A DNA stretch of 64,000 nt from Flavobacterium lipolyticum (GCF_020905335.1 NZ_JAJJMN010000001.1:2294001-2358000); one strand, 5' to 3'. Positions 35,678 through 45,774 are shown, counted from the stretch's first letter. The notes: generated by a model not told the origin, from the letters alone. Translations and numbers: made by a program.

Positions 35678-36994
35678 TTACTTTTTTCTTAGATTTTCAA
35701 TAAACTCCACCACAGCGCTATGTGATACGGCACTTTTCTTGAAATGAGTTTTAATTAAATGACGTTCTTCTTCAGTTGCTTCAAATTGATTGATAATATT
35801 GTTCAGGTGCATCTTCATGTGTCCCTCCTGGATTCCGGTGGTAGTTAAGGAACGTAAGGCAGCAAAGTTTTGTGCGAGACCGGCAACTGCAACGATTTCC
35901 ATTAATTCTTTTGCAGAAGGTTTTTCAAGAATATCAAAACATAGTTTTACCAATGGATGCAAAGAAGTCAATCCGCCTACAGTTCCCAGTGCTAAGGGAA
36001 TTTCAAGCCAGAAGGTGAAAATTCCGTCTTCAATTTTAGCATGAGATAAACTTGAATATTGACCGTTTTTAGAAGCATAAGCGTGAACTCCGGCTTCGAC
36101 TGCTCTAAAATCATTTCCGGTGGCCAGAATTACAGCGTCAATACCGTTCATAATTCCTTTATTGTGAGTAACAGCTCTGAAGGGTTCTACTTCGGCGATT
36201 TGAACCGCCTGTACAAAACGCTCGGCAAACTCCTGCGGATTCGGAATGTGTTTTTCTGTTAAATCTTCGATAGGGCAGGAAACTTCTGCTCTAACAATAC
36301 AATTTGGTACATAATTAGACAAAATACTCATAATTACTTTTAGAGTCTCATCTTCCGAAAACAGATCAGAATGTTGAAATTCATCTTTTAATGTAGTAGC
36401 AAATTGCTCCAGACAGGAGTTGATGAAATTAGCTCCCATGCTGTCTTTGGTTTCAAAAGTAGCGTGAAGCTGAAAATAATTTTCCAGAAGACTTCTTTTG
36501 TCTTTTAGTTTTATGTCTAAAATTCCGCCACCGCGTTGTTGCATATTTTTAGTTATGCTTTGTGTGTCAGTAAATAATGTAGGTTTAATCTGGTTGAAAA
36601 AAGATTGCAGTTTTTCAGCATCTCCGTTGAAGGTAAAATGGACCTGACCTATTTTTTCGGTAGCCATAACCGTTGCTTTAAAACCGCCTCTGGTCGACCA
36701 ATATTTTGCTGCTTTTGATGCTGCGGCTACTACCGAACTTTCCTCAATTGCCATCGGAATTGTGGTATATTTTCCGTTGATTAGGAAATTTGGCGCTACT
36801 CCTAACGGGATGTAAAGGTTTGTAATGGTGTTTTCGATGAATTCATCGTGCAATTGCTGTAGCTTTTCGTCTGTATTCCAGTAATTTCTTATAATAGAAA
36901 GGGCTTCTTCAGGGCTTGAAAAATAGGTATTGGCAATCCAGTTTATTTTTTCTTTTTTGGATAATTTCGAAAATCCGGCAACGGCGTTGTTCAT
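35678..36994 (-). CDS. hydroxymethylglutaryl-CoA reductase, class II type
   Basis: Enzyme of 438 residues that interconverts HMG-CoA and mevalonate. The class II pattern is visible: FSKLSKKEKINWIA at the N-terminus, IPMAIEESSVVAAASKAAKYW (catalytic Glu region), HNKGIMNGIDAVILATGNDFRAVEAG (catalytic Lys and cofactor-binding Asp), and LGTVGGLTSLHPLVKL. Bacteroidota use this class biosynthetically to feed isoprenoid synthesis, so the reductase direction is likely. It is the first gene of a pair with the GHMP kinase. Confidence 0.93.
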   Translation of the reverse strand: MNNAVAGFSKLSKKEKINWIANTYFSSPEEALSIIRNYWNTDEKLQQLHDEFIENTITNLYIPLGVAPNFLINGKYTTIPMAIEESSVVAAASKAAKYWSTRGGFKATVMATEKIGQVHFTFNGDAEKLQSFFNQIKPTLFTDTQSITKNMQQRGGGILDIKLKDKRSLLENYFQLHATFETKDSMGANFINSCLEQFATTLKDEFQHSDLFSEDETLKVIMSILSNYVPNCIVRAEVSCPIEDLTEKHIPNPQEFAERFVQAVQIAEVEPFRAVTHNKGIMNGIDAVILATGNDFRAVEAGVHAYASKNGQYSSLSHAKIEDGIFTFWLEIPLALGTVGGLTSLHPLVKLCFDILEKPSAKELMEIVAVAGLAQNFAALRSLTTTGIQEGHMKMHLNNIINQFEATEEERHLIKTHFKKSAVSHSAVVEFIENLRKK

Positions 36995-37177
36995 TCTCAG
37001 TATTTTAAATAATAAAGTTGCGGCAAAGATACTATTTTAAGACTTTTGTTTGCAATGTATTTGAAAATTGAAAACTACGCAATCGTTATTTTTTTTTACA
37101 TTTAACAATTAAAAAGGGTATTATGTTCATTTTTTTTATTAAAATTGGGCTCTTTTTTTATATTTAAAATAATTCTA

Positions 37178-39349
37178 ATGAATACAGGTAAAATTACTGT
37201 TATATTTTTATTTTTAGTGGCCACTATTTTTGGTCAGCAAAAAATTACTGTCGAGAATATTTATAGCGGAGCATTTCGGGCAAAAGGAATGGATGAACTG
37301 CAATCGTTAAAAAATACAGACCAATATACGGTACTAAATGTAGATCAGGCCAGCCGAAGCATGCAGATTGATTTGTACGATTTTGCAACACTAAAAAAAG
37401 TAGCCAATTTAATCGATACAAAGAATCATGCAGCTCTTGCTGAAGGAATTGACAGTTATACTTTTGATGCCTCAGAGAAAAAGATTTTAATTGCCTGTAA
37501 TAGCAAACAAATTTTCCGTCACTCGTTTACAGCAGATTACTTCTTATACGATATCACCACAAGAACGTTGAGTAAATTATTTGATTTTCAGATTCAGGAG
37601 CCAACTTTCTCTCCCGACGGAACTAAAATCGCATATGCAAAAGAGAATAACTTATATGTGTATGATTTGGCTTCGAAAAAATCAACGGCTGTTACTACTG
37701 ATGGAAAGAAAAATGCTGTCATCAATGGTATCACGGACTGGGTTTATGAAGAAGAGTTCTCCTTTGTTCGTGCTTTTGACTGGAGTAAAGACAGTAAAAA
37801 ATTAGCTTACATCCGTTTTGATGAAAGCGCTGTTCCGGAATTCTCGATGTCAATCTTTCAAAAAGATTTGTATCCAACGATTGAAACGTTTAAGTATCCT
37901 AAGGCAGGAGAAAAAAACTCAATAGTATCTTTACACATTTATGATGCGGTGAGTAATGCCGGTAAAAAAGTTGATTTAGGAAACTATAATGACTTTTATA
38001 TTGCAAGATTACAATGGACAAATGATAACAATGTATTATCTGCTCAGGTTTTAAACCGTCATCAGGACAATCTGGATTTACTGTTTGTGGATGGAACTAC
38101 CGCTGCAACAAAAGTGGTTTTGAATGAAAAAGACAAAGCTTATGTGGATGTTACCGACAATTTGACCTTCTTAAAAGACAATAGCTTTATCTGGACAAGC
38201 GAAAAAGACGGGTTTAATCATATTTACTTATATGATAAAAACGGAAAACTTAAAAATCAGGTTACAAAAGGAAACTGGGAAGTAGTGTCTTACTACGGTT
38301 TCGATGAAAAAAATAAAACAATTTTCTATCAGTCTACAGAAAATGGTTCAATCAACAGAGATATTTATCGTATTGCTTTAGACGGAAAGAATAAAATTCG
38401 TTTGTCTAAAAATACTGGAACAAGTGCGGCAACTTTTAGTCCAAACTTTCAGTTTTTTATCAATACTTTCTCAAGCAGTACTCAGCCTACCACTTATACT
38501 TTGAATGAGGCGAAAACAGGAAAAGAAATCCAGGTTATCGAAAACAATCAGGCGCTTTCTGCTAAATTAACAGCTTACAATTTACCGACAAAAGAATTTT
38601 TTGTTTTAAAAACAGCTAAAGGCAATGAGCTTAATGCGTGGATTTTAAAGCCTAAAGACTTTGATCCTTCAAAAAAATATCCGGTTTTCATGTACCAGTA
38701 TTCTGGGCCTGGTTCTCAGCAGGTAAACAACGATTGGAACAATTCAGACGACTATTGGTTTGCATCCCTAACACAGCAAGGTTATATTGTGGCTTGTGTT
38801 GACGGTAGAGGAACCGGTTTTAAAGGGGCAGATTTCAAAAAAGTTACTCAAAAAGAATTAGGAAAATACGAAGTAGAAGATCAGATTGACGCCGCAAAAG
38901 TAATTGGAGCATATCCGTATGTGGATGCTTCAAGAATTGGAATCTTCGGTTGGAGTTATGGCGGATTTATGGCTTCAAACTGTATCTTCCAGGGTAATGA
39001 TGTTTTTAAAATGGCAATTGCAGTTGCTCCGGTAACCAACTGGCGTTTTTATGACAGCGTTTACACGGAAAGATACATGCAGACTCCGCAGGAAAATGCA
39101 AGCGGGTACGATCAGAACTCTCCAATAAATCACGTTGACAAACTAAAAGGGAAGTTTTTACTAATTCACGGATCAGCAGATGATAATGTACACGTACAAA
39201 ATTCAATGCAAATGATGGAAGCATTGATTCAGGCCAATAAACAATTTGATTCTCAAATTTATCCGGACAAAAATCATGGTATTTACGGAGGAAAGACCAG
39301 AATTCAGCTTTACAACAAAATGACTAACTTCATCAAAGAAAATTTATAA
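37178..39349 (+). CDS. S9 family dipeptidyl peptidase (DPP4-like)
   Basis: Secreted serine exopeptidase of 723 residues from the chosen ATG, with a signal peptide (…VATIFGQQ). An N-terminal eight-bladed propeller (to about 470) carries the substrate-binding double-Glu motif DWVYEEEF, and the C-terminal alpha/beta-hydrolase has the triad Ser593 (GWSYGGF), Asp668 (SADDNVHVQ) and His700 (KNHGIYGG), spaced as in human DPP4. It would remove dipeptides, commonly X-Pro or X-Ala, in the periplasm. Three peptide transporter genes follow, suggesting that the released dipeptides are imported. Confidence 0.95.
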   Translation: MNTGKITVIFLFLVATIFGQQKITVENIYSGAFRAKGMDELQSLKNTDQYTVLNVDQASRSMQIDLYDFATLKKVANLIDTKNHAALAEGIDSYTFDASEKKILIACNSKQIFRHSFTADYFLYDITTRTLSKLFDFQIQEPTFSPDGTKIAYAKENNLYVYDLASKKSTAVTTDGKKNAVINGITDWVYEEEFSFVRAFDWSKDSKKLAYIRFDESAVPEFSMSIFQKDLYPTIETFKYPKAGEKNSIVSLHIYDAVSNAGKKVDLGNYNDFYIARLQWTNDNNVLSAQVLNRHQDNLDLLFVDGTTAATKVVLNEKDKAYVDVTDNLTFLKDNSFIWTSEKDGFNHIYLYDKNGKLKNQVTKGNWEVVSYYGFDEKNKTIFYQSTENGSINRDIYRIALDGKNKIRLSKNTGTSAATFSPNFQFFINTFSSSTQPTTYTLNEAKTGKEIQVIENNQALSAKLTAYNLPTKEFFVLKTAKGNELNAWILKPKDFDPSKKYPVFMYQYSGPGSQQVNNDWNNSDDYWFASLTQQGYIVACVDGRGTGFKGADFKKVTQKELGKYEVEDQIDAAKVIGAYPYVDASRIGIFGWSYGGFMASNCIFQGNDVFKMAIAVAPVTNWRFYDSVYTERYMQTPQENASGYDQNSPINHVDKLKGKFLLIHGSADDNVHVQNSMQMMEALIQANKQFDSQIYPDKNHGIYGGKTRIQLYNKMTNFIKENL

Positions 39350-39391
39350 TTATAAAACAAAACTAAAAACCTTAAATAAATAATAAAGAAT

Positions 39392-41068
39392 ATGGGAGAA
39401 ACTCAGGTAAAAACAGCGCATCCAAAAGGACTTTGGGTATTATTCGGAACGGAGATGTGGGAGCGGTTCAACTTTTATGGAATGCGAGCTTTATTAACTT
39501 TATTTCTGGTAAATTCATTGTTGATGAAGGAAGAAGAGGCTTCTTTGATTTACGGAGGTTTTCTTGGACTTTGTTATTTAACACCAATGTTGGGAGGTTT
39601 TGTTGCCGATCGTTTCTTAGGAAATAGAAATTGTATCATCTTGGGAGGGTTGCTTATGGCAATCGGACAATTGTTGTTGTTTACCAGTGGAAGTGTTTTT
39701 GAAGGTAACAGAGCGTTTGCTACGATTATTATGTACACTGCATTAGGAGTTATCGTATTCGGTAACGGATTCTTCAAGCCAAACATTTCAAGTATGGTAG
39801 GAAGTTTGTATCCTAAACAGGAAAAGACAAAATTGGATAGTGCTTTTACTATTTTTTATATGGGTATTAATATTGGCGCTTTTTTAGGACAGTCTATTTG
39901 CCCTTTGTTAGGAGATGTTAAAGATGCCGGTGGAGTTAGAGATATTCACGCTTTTAGATGGGGATTCCTTGCTGCTTCTGCTGCAATGTTTATCGGAACA
40001 ATTCTTTTTTACTTCCTGAAAAATAAATACGTGGTTTCTCCTGAAGGAAAACCATTAGGAGGTTTACCTTCTAAAAATGACGCCTCTGATTTTGAAGAAG
40101 GAGAAGCTCAGAAAGCTGATTTCTCAAATAAAGCTTTACTAGCTGCCGGAATCGCTTTTGTCACTTTAGGGTTCTTCTTCCATTATGTGGTTGGTCAGAA
40201 CTTGATTTATACTTTGATTTATTCTAGTGGTTTGTCATTGGCGGGATTAATTATTTCGGATACTTCTTTGACTAAAGTAGAGAGAGACAGAATTATTGTA
40301 ATTTACATCGTTTCTTTCTTTATTATTTTCTTCTGGGCAGCTTTTGAGCAGGCAGGTTCGTCATTGACTTTTATTGCAGACAACCAAACGGATAGAAATT
40401 TCTTCGGATGGCAAATGCCTCCGTCAATGGTTCAGATTTTTAACGGACTATTCGTAGTATTATTAGCAGTGCCGTTTAGCGTACTTTGGGATACTTTAAG
40501 AGCTAAAGGTAAAGAGCCAATTTCACCGGTAAAATTAGCCGTTGGTTTAGTGGTAATTTCGGTTAGTTTCTTCATGATCGCTACTCAGGTTTCTTATATC
40601 GGAACATCAGGGTTGTTATTGGTAAAATGGCTTATTTTATTATATTTCTTAAATACATGTGCTGAATTATGTTTGTCTCCAATTGGTTTGTCATTGGTAG
40701 GTAAACTTTCTCCAAAACGTTTTGCTTCGTTATTGTACGGAGTATTCTTCTTGTCAAATGCTTCAGGTTATGCTTTAGGAGGAACTTTAGGTTCAATCTT
40801 ACCGGCAACCGGAGATAAATTTGCAAAAGCAAAAGAATTAGGAATTGACCTTCAGGCAGTTTTAGACAACAAGATTACACCAACAGCTGAACAATTGGCT
40901 CTGTTGGAAAAACATCAGATTAGTGCACATAACCACTTCTTTGCCGGATTCGAAATTCATAACTTATACGAATTCTTCATGGTATTTGTGGTCTTAACTG
41001 GTATTGCTGCAATTATTTTATTTGCTTTGACTCCATTTCTGAAAAGAATGATGCATGGTGTTAGATAA
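39392..41068 (+). CDS. POT-family peptide transporter, copy 1
   Basis: Proton-coupled oligopeptide transporter of 558 residues with about 12-14 helices. The POT signature ExxERFxFYG is present (TEMWERFNFYGMRALL), and so are FFKPNISSMVGSLY and FYMGINIGAFLGQ. It follows the DPP4-like gene by 42 bp and probably shares its transcript, importing di- and tripeptides released by that enzyme. A weak hairpin after the gene may reduce read-through to copy 2. Confidence 0.94.
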   Translation: MGETQVKTAHPKGLWVLFGTEMWERFNFYGMRALLTLFLVNSLLMKEEEASLIYGGFLGLCYLTPMLGGFVADRFLGNRNCIILGGLLMAIGQLLLFTSGSVFEGNRAFATIIMYTALGVIVFGNGFFKPNISSMVGSLYPKQEKTKLDSAFTIFYMGINIGAFLGQSICPLLGDVKDAGGVRDIHAFRWGFLAASAAMFIGTILFYFLKNKYVVSPEGKPLGGLPSKNDASDFEEGEAQKADFSNKALLAAGIAFVTLGFFFHYVVGQNLIYTLIYSSGLSLAGLIISDTSLTKVERDRIIVIYIVSFFIIFFWAAFEQAGSSLTFIADNQTDRNFFGWQMPPSMVQIFNGLFVVLLAVPFSVLWDTLRAKGKEPISPVKLAVGLVVISVSFFMIATQVSYIGTSGLLLVKWLILLYFLNTCAELCLSPIGLSLVGKLSPKRFASLLYGVFFLSNASGYALGGTLGSILPATGDKFAKAKELGIDLQAVLDNKITPTAEQLALLEKHQISAHNHFFAGFEIHNLYEFFMVFVVLTGIAAIILFALTPFLKRMMHGVR

Positions 41069-41092
41069 CATAAATCGTAATCATATATAAAA

Positions 41093-41129
41093 AATTACCT
41101 ACAGGTTTAGGCTTGTAGGTAATTTTAAT
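41093..41129 (+). terminator. hairpin between peptide transporter copies 1 and 2
   Basis: An 11-bp stem AATTACCTACA / TGTAGGTAATT (41093-41103 with 41114-41124) is followed by a short, interrupted T-run. It may be a weak terminator or attenuator within the cluster. Confidence 0.6.
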
Positions 41130-41147
41130 TTTAAAGACTTTATAGTT

Positions 41148-42806
41148 ATGTGGAAAAAACACCCAAAAGCATTGCCATTCCTGTTTCTGTCTGAAATGTG
41201 GGAACGTTTTGGTTATTATTTAATGATCGGAATTTTTACTTTATATCTGAAAGATGTAAAGAGCGGTTTTGCCATGACCGAGAAAGAGGCTTCTGATTTA
41301 TACGGGACTTTTATTGCTTTGGTTTTTCTGACTCCGTTTATTGGCGGACTAATTGCCGATCGATATTTAGGATATAGAAAATCAGTCATTCTTGGCGGAA
41401 TTTTAATGGGAATCGGTTACTTCTTAATTGGAGTGCATGATTTGACCATGCTTTATATCGCCATGACTTTGATAATTGTTGGGAATGGTTTTTTTAAACC
41501 CAATATTTCTACATTATTGGGCAGTTTTTATTCTAAAGAAGAGTATAAAGATAAAAAAGATGAAGGCTACAATATTTTCTATATGGGAATTAATGTTGGA
41601 GGTTTTATCTGTAATTTCTTTGGAGCTGCTTTGCAAATCCTTTTGGGATGGCATTGGGCTTTTATGGCTGCCGGTGTCGGAATGTTTATAGGTGTTATTG
41701 TGTTTTTGTTAGGTACGAAGCATTATGTGGGGCACGACCAGAAAAAAGGAGTACAGGAAGGTGATATGCCTTTTTATAAAATTATACTGTTTATTTTATT
41801 GCCCTCTTTTGTTTTTGGAGCAATTGGCTGGTTGATAAAAGGAGTAGCTTCAGATGCTAATGTGAATAGTTCTATATTTGGTTCAGACAGTACAGACGCT
41901 TTTATTTTTGCATGTATTCCAATAGTCCTCTTTTATGGATCACTTTATTTTAAAGCAAAAACAGAAGATAAGCGATCAATAGGAGCCTTATTGGCTATTT
42001 TTGGAGTAGTGATTTTATTTTGGGCAGTCTTTAAACTTAATGGCTCGGCACTTACTACCTGGGCAGACCGATATACTGACAGAGAAGTAACCGGAACATC
42101 CGGTAAGGTGATTGCTAAGCTTAAACTGGCAAAAGAAGTTGAGTATAAAAGGGACTCTACTGAACTATACGATGATCAGTTTCGTTTGCAAAAGGTAAAT
42201 GGAGTGGTTAAGAAAGAAGTCAATTATCCTTTATATTTTAGAAATGTTGCTCCGGATAAATTACCGGCAGAAGGCGCTAAGGTTCATCTTTGGGCGACAA
42301 ATTTAAGTCAGTCTATCAACCCGGCCTGGGTGGTTATATTAACTCCTTTGATCGTTGCATTCTTCTCTTTTTTACGAATGCGTAAAAAGGAACCTTCAAC
42401 ACCTACTAAGATTGCTTTCGGTTTGCTGATTTCGGCGCTGTCTGTTTTGGTTATGATAGCTGCTGTAAAAATTGGGAATAACGGAGCAGAGAAAGTCAGT
42501 GCCTGGTGGTTAGTCGCGAATTATGGTATCATAACAATTGGTGAATTGTTTTTGAGTCCCATGGGATTATCAGTAGTTTCCAAATTAAGTCCTGTTAATA
42601 TCACTTCCTTAATGATGGGAGGCTGGTTCCTGTCGACTTCTATAGGAAATAAATTAAGTGGAGTTTTAGCCAGTATGTGGGATACTTACGATAATAAAGT
42701 CAACTTTTTTTGGGTAAATTTTGCGCTGTTAATGTTTGCGACAATATTGATGTTTGCTTTAGTAAAGCAACTTAACAAAGTGATGAAAGAGAGAGGAATT
42801 AATTAA
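41148..42806 (+). CDS. POT-family peptide transporter, copy 2, with a large insert
   Basis: POT-family protein of 552 residues with SEMWERFGYYLMIGI, FFKPNISTLLGSFYS and FYMGINVGGF. Between helices in the second half lies a hydrophilic insert of about 90 residues (roughly 305-395; DRYTDREVTGTSGKVIAKLK to PAEGAKVHLW) not seen in copies 1 and 3. The insert follows the helix ending GSALTTW, where POT proteins have a substrate-site segment. Its sequence is only moderately similar to copy 1, so this is an old duplication. It is followed by copy 3 after 14 bp. Confidence 0.93.
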   Translation: MWKKHPKALPFLFLSEMWERFGYYLMIGIFTLYLKDVKSGFAMTEKEASDLYGTFIALVFLTPFIGGLIADRYLGYRKSVILGGILMGIGYFLIGVHDLTMLYIAMTLIIVGNGFFKPNISTLLGSFYSKEEYKDKKDEGYNIFYMGINVGGFICNFFGAALQILLGWHWAFMAAGVGMFIGVIVFLLGTKHYVGHDQKKGVQEGDMPFYKIILFILLPSFVFGAIGWLIKGVASDANVNSSIFGSDSTDAFIFACIPIVLFYGSLYFKAKTEDKRSIGALLAIFGVVILFWAVFKLNGSALTTWADRYTDREVTGTSGKVIAKLKLAKEVEYKRDSTELYDDQFRLQKVNGVVKKEVNYPLYFRNVAPDKLPAEGAKVHLWATNLSQSINPAWVVILTPLIVAFFSFLRMRKKEPSTPTKIAFGLLISALSVLVMIAAVKIGNNGAEKVSAWWLVANYGIITIGELFLSPMGLSVVSKLSPVNITSLMMGGWFLSTSIGNKLSGVLASMWDTYDNKVNFFWVNFALLMFATILMFALVKQLNKVMKERGIN

Positions 42807-42820
42807 TTATTTATAAATAA

Positions 42821-44305
42821 ATGGAGCAAAAAATCACTTTAGAAGAAATTCAAAATTTTAAAGGCAATTATCCGAAACAATTATGGTATTTGTTTTTTGT
42901 CGAAATGTGGGAGCGTTTTTGCTTTTACGGAATGCGTGGGGTTTTGGTTATTTTTATGGTCGATCAGCTTTTCTTGAAAGAAGATCATGCCAGCGAGCAA
43001 TATGGTGCTATTCAGGCTTTTGTATATGCCTTTACTTTCATTGGAGGGATTTTTGCCGATAAAGTATTAGGATTTAAAAAATCGTTGTTTTTTGGAGGAA
43101 TCGTCATGATTCTGGGGAACCTTTTGATTGCTATTGCGCCTCATGATTTCTTTTATTACGGAATTGCTTTTTCTATTATTGGGACAGGTTTTTTTAAGCC
43201 CAATGTCTCTTCAATGGTCGGAGAATTGTATCGTGAAGATGATGGTCGAAGAGATGCAGGTTATGGGATGTTTTATGCCGGTATAAATGTTGGCGGACTT
43301 TTTGGTGGTGCTTTGTGTGTGTATTTAGGGAAGTTTTATTCTTGGCAATTGTGCTTTTTATCCGCTGCAATTGTAATGTTTTTAGGGTTGATCACCTTTT
43401 TATTTACTAAAAAATATTTAGGACCAATTGGTGATTCTCCGTTATTGAATTTAACACCGCAAAAGAGACGAATTCGTGAGATAGCCGTATATGCTGTGTC
43501 TATTTTGAGTTTGCCTTTTATTTTTATAATGGTTAAGAATACGAAGTATACGGATTATTTTATGTATACTATTGGTACAGTTGCTGTTTTGTACTTTGCT
43601 TATGAATTGTTTAAACTGGGAGATTCTAAATTGCAAAAGAAGCTTTTTGCTGCTTTTCTGTTTGTATTTTTCTATTTCCTGTTCAATTCTATTTACGAAC
43701 AAAGTGGTGGATCGTTATCGCTTTTTGCAAAAGATAATTTGAATAACAAATTGTTGTTTTTTACAATTGATCCCAACGTTGTGAACAACAGTTCGAATAC
43801 TTTTTTTGTAGTAGTTTTAAGCCCGCTTATTGGTTTGTTGTGGATATGGTTAGGGAAACGGAAAATTGAACCGAATACTTTAATTAAATTCGGAATTGGG
43901 TTTTTATTCCTGGCAGCTTCTTTTTACATCTTCTATCTGACCAAATTCTTTGCTGATGTTAACGGAATTGCTTCATTGAATGTCTTTACGTTTGCTTATC
44001 TGATAACCACTATCGGAGAGCTTTGTTTAGGACCAATCGGAATGTCAATCATTACCAAATTATCTCCAAAAAGATTATTCGGAATGATGATGGGGTTGTG
44101 GTTCCTGGCAAGTGCTTTTGGACAGTTGGCTGCGGGTAAACTGGGAGCCGAGATTTCCAGATCAAATACCGGCGACACCTTGATTTCTAAATTGCAATCG
44201 TATACAGAAGGTTACTATCAACTAGCTATTTATTCGCTAGTTGCGGGCTTGATATTATTAGCAATTTCGCCAATTATTAGAAAATTAATGCAAGAAGTAA
44301 AATAG
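42821..44305 (+). CDS. POT-family peptide transporter, copy 3
   Basis: POT-family protein of 494 residues with VEMWERFCFYGMRGVL, FFKPNVSSMVGELY and FYAGINVGGLFGG. It is shorter than copy 2 and lacks the large insert. The stop-to-start gap of 14 bp to copy 2 indicates one operon. Three transporters after one peptidase suggest different substrate ranges or expression levels; this cannot be resolved from sequence. Confidence 0.93.
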   Translation: MEQKITLEEIQNFKGNYPKQLWYLFFVEMWERFCFYGMRGVLVIFMVDQLFLKEDHASEQYGAIQAFVYAFTFIGGIFADKVLGFKKSLFFGGIVMILGNLLIAIAPHDFFYYGIAFSIIGTGFFKPNVSSMVGELYREDDGRRDAGYGMFYAGINVGGLFGGALCVYLGKFYSWQLCFLSAAIVMFLGLITFLFTKKYLGPIGDSPLLNLTPQKRRIREIAVYAVSILSLPFIFIMVKNTKYTDYFMYTIGTVAVLYFAYELFKLGDSKLQKKLFAAFLFVFFYFLFNSIYEQSGGSLSLFAKDNLNNKLLFFTIDPNVVNNSSNTFFVVVLSPLIGLLWIWLGKRKIEPNTLIKFGIGFLFLAASFYIFYLTKFFADVNGIASLNVFTFAYLITTIGELCLGPIGMSIITKLSPKRLFGMMMGLWFLASAFGQLAAGKLGAEISRSNTGDTLISKLQSYTEGYYQLAIYSLVAGLILLAISPIIRKLMQEVK

Positions 44306-44332
44306 ACGACATTTTACGATTCTTTTTTTGTT

Positions 44333-44340
44333 TAAATTTG
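44333..44340 (+). promoter_or_regulatory. candidate -7 promoter element of the first thioredoxin-like gene
   Basis: TAAATTTG matches TAnnTTTG and lies 18 bp before the start codon. The expected -33 TTTG is not clear at 17-19 bases upstream. Confidence 0.35.
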
Positions 44341-44358
44341 TGTGTAAAATAAAAGGAT

Positions 44359-44826
44359 ATGAAAAAAATATTTTTAATAACGCTTTTTTTAGCGGGAGCA
44401 TTTGTAACGCAGGCACAAGAGTTAAAATGGTATACGGATGTTAAAGAAGCGATCACTGTTAGTAATAAAGAGAAAAAACCTCTGTTAATGTTTTTTACCG
44501 GAAGTGACTGGTGTGGGTGGTGTATTCGTTTGCAGAATGAGGTTTTAAAAACGGCTGAATTCAAAAAATGGGCTACCGAAAATGTGGTGTTGGTTGAGCT
44601 TGATTATCCAAGAAGAACACCTCAGACACCGGAGCTTAAAAATCAGAATAATGAATTACAGCAGGCATTTGGAATTCAGGGATTCCCGACTATTTATTTC
44701 ACAAGCGCTGAGTCAAAAGACGGGAAAGTGAATTTTAAAGGATTGGGGCAGACAGGATATGTTGCCGGTGGTCCGACCGCCTGGTTAACAGTTGCTGAGG
44801 GAATTGTACATCCTAAAAAATCGTAA
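44359..44826 (+). CDS. thioredoxin-fold protein with an intact CGWC motif
   Basis: Exported thioredoxin-like protein of 155 residues (signal peptide ending VTQAQ). Cys52-Gly-Trp-Cys55 in GSDWCGWCIRLQNEV forms the redox site, and GIQGFPTIYF has the cis-Pro. It probably reduces or oxidises periplasmic disulfides. It is the first of three tandem related genes and the only one with the active site. A terminator follows. Confidence 0.9.
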   Translation: MKKIFLITLFLAGAFVTQAQELKWYTDVKEAITVSNKEKKPLLMFFTGSDWCGWCIRLQNEVLKTAEFKKWATENVVLVELDYPRRTPQTPELKNQNNELQQAFGIQGFPTIYFTSAESKDGKVNFKGLGQTGYVAGGPTAWLTVAEGIVHPKKS

Positions 44827-44856
44827 AGAAAACATTAAATTACAATTATAGTTCAA

Positions 44857-44890
44857 AAAAACTCCTTGCCTTTTGGTAAGGAGTTTTTTT
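44857..44890 (+). terminator. intrinsic terminator after the first thioredoxin-like gene
   Basis: A stem AACTCCTTGCC / GGTAAGGAGTT with one G-U pair and a TTTT loop is followed by seven T. Confidence 0.85.
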
Positions 44891-45051
44891 GTTTCGTAAG
44901 AAAAAGTAATAAGTAAACCCGTGCTTATTGTGTATTTTGTAATTTATTTTGGTTAAAAAAACACATAATATATTTTTTATATTAATAAAAATTGGAAAAT
45001 TAAAATATTATGTTAATTTCGTCTTAATATTCTAACCAAAACCAATTTAAT

Positions 45052-45504
45052 ATGACCAAAAAAATACTTATCCTACTGTTTTTTTTAGGTTCAATTTTTA
45101 TGCAGGCGCAGAATTTAGTTTGGAAAACAAATATGACGGATGCTATTGCGCTTAGTAATGAACAGAAAAAACCAATGTTAATTTTATTCACTGCCTCAGG
45201 TGTACCGGAAAATCTTCAGAATGAAATTTTTAAAACTCCAGACTTTGCGGTTTGGTCCCGTGACAACGTTATTCTTGTAAAACTTGATTTGTCTGACAGT
45301 ACAGCTGATGAAAGTGATAGAGAACAAAAGCTCAAATTGAAAAGTGCTTTTGGAGTGGAGGACTTGCCTGAAGTTTGTTTTGCAAGTGCTTCGATTAGAA
45401 AAAATAAAACCACATTTAGCGCTTTAGGAAAAATTGCGTATAAACCGGGTGGTGCAAAAGCCTGGATTGCGGAGTCAAATGCAATTTTGCATTCAAGTGA
45501 GTAG
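45052..45504 (+). CDS. thioredoxin-fold paralog lacking CxxC (copy 2)
   Basis: Exported protein of 150 residues (signal peptide ending FMQAQ), clearly related to the 44359 product: LVWKTNMTDAIALSNEQKKPMLILFTASG and NEIFKTPDFAVWSRDNVILVKLD. The active-site segment SDWCGWC is replaced by a shorter SGVPEN with no cysteine, while the cis-Pro region remains as EDLPEVCF. It cannot do ordinary dithiol chemistry; a binding or chaperone-like role is conceivable. Own promoter likely (TAATTTCG about 30 bp upstream) and own terminator. Confidence 0.85.
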   Translation: MTKKILILLFFLGSIFMQAQNLVWKTNMTDAIALSNEQKKPMLILFTASGVPENLQNEIFKTPDFAVWSRDNVILVKLDLSDSTADESDREQKLKLKSAFGVEDLPEVCFASASIRKNKTTFSALGKIAYKPGGAKAWIAESNAILHSSE

Positions 45505-45542
45505 TAAGATTTAAATTAAGTTTCTTAGTTTAATTTGTAGAT

Positions 45543-45579
45543 TCCCTTTTTGCTCTTGGGCGAGAAGGGATTTTTTTTT
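45543..45579 (+). terminator. intrinsic terminator after thioredoxin-fold copy 2
   Basis: A short stem TCCCTT / AAGGGA (45543-45548 with 45565-45570), preceded by partly paired bases, is followed by nine T. Confidence 0.75.
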
Positions 45580-45774
45580 GAAAGGTTGATCCGGATAATC
45601 AATAGTTTTGTCATTTAAAAGGGTATATTTTTTTATTTTCTTAAAAATCCAAGACTTTATTAGTGAATTTAAATTTATGTTACTTTTTTAACTTATTTTA
45701 TTTGGTTTTTACTTGTTTGGTGAAGATATTGTGTTAATTTAGTCGCATTAACCTGCTTAAAAAACCAATTTAGT

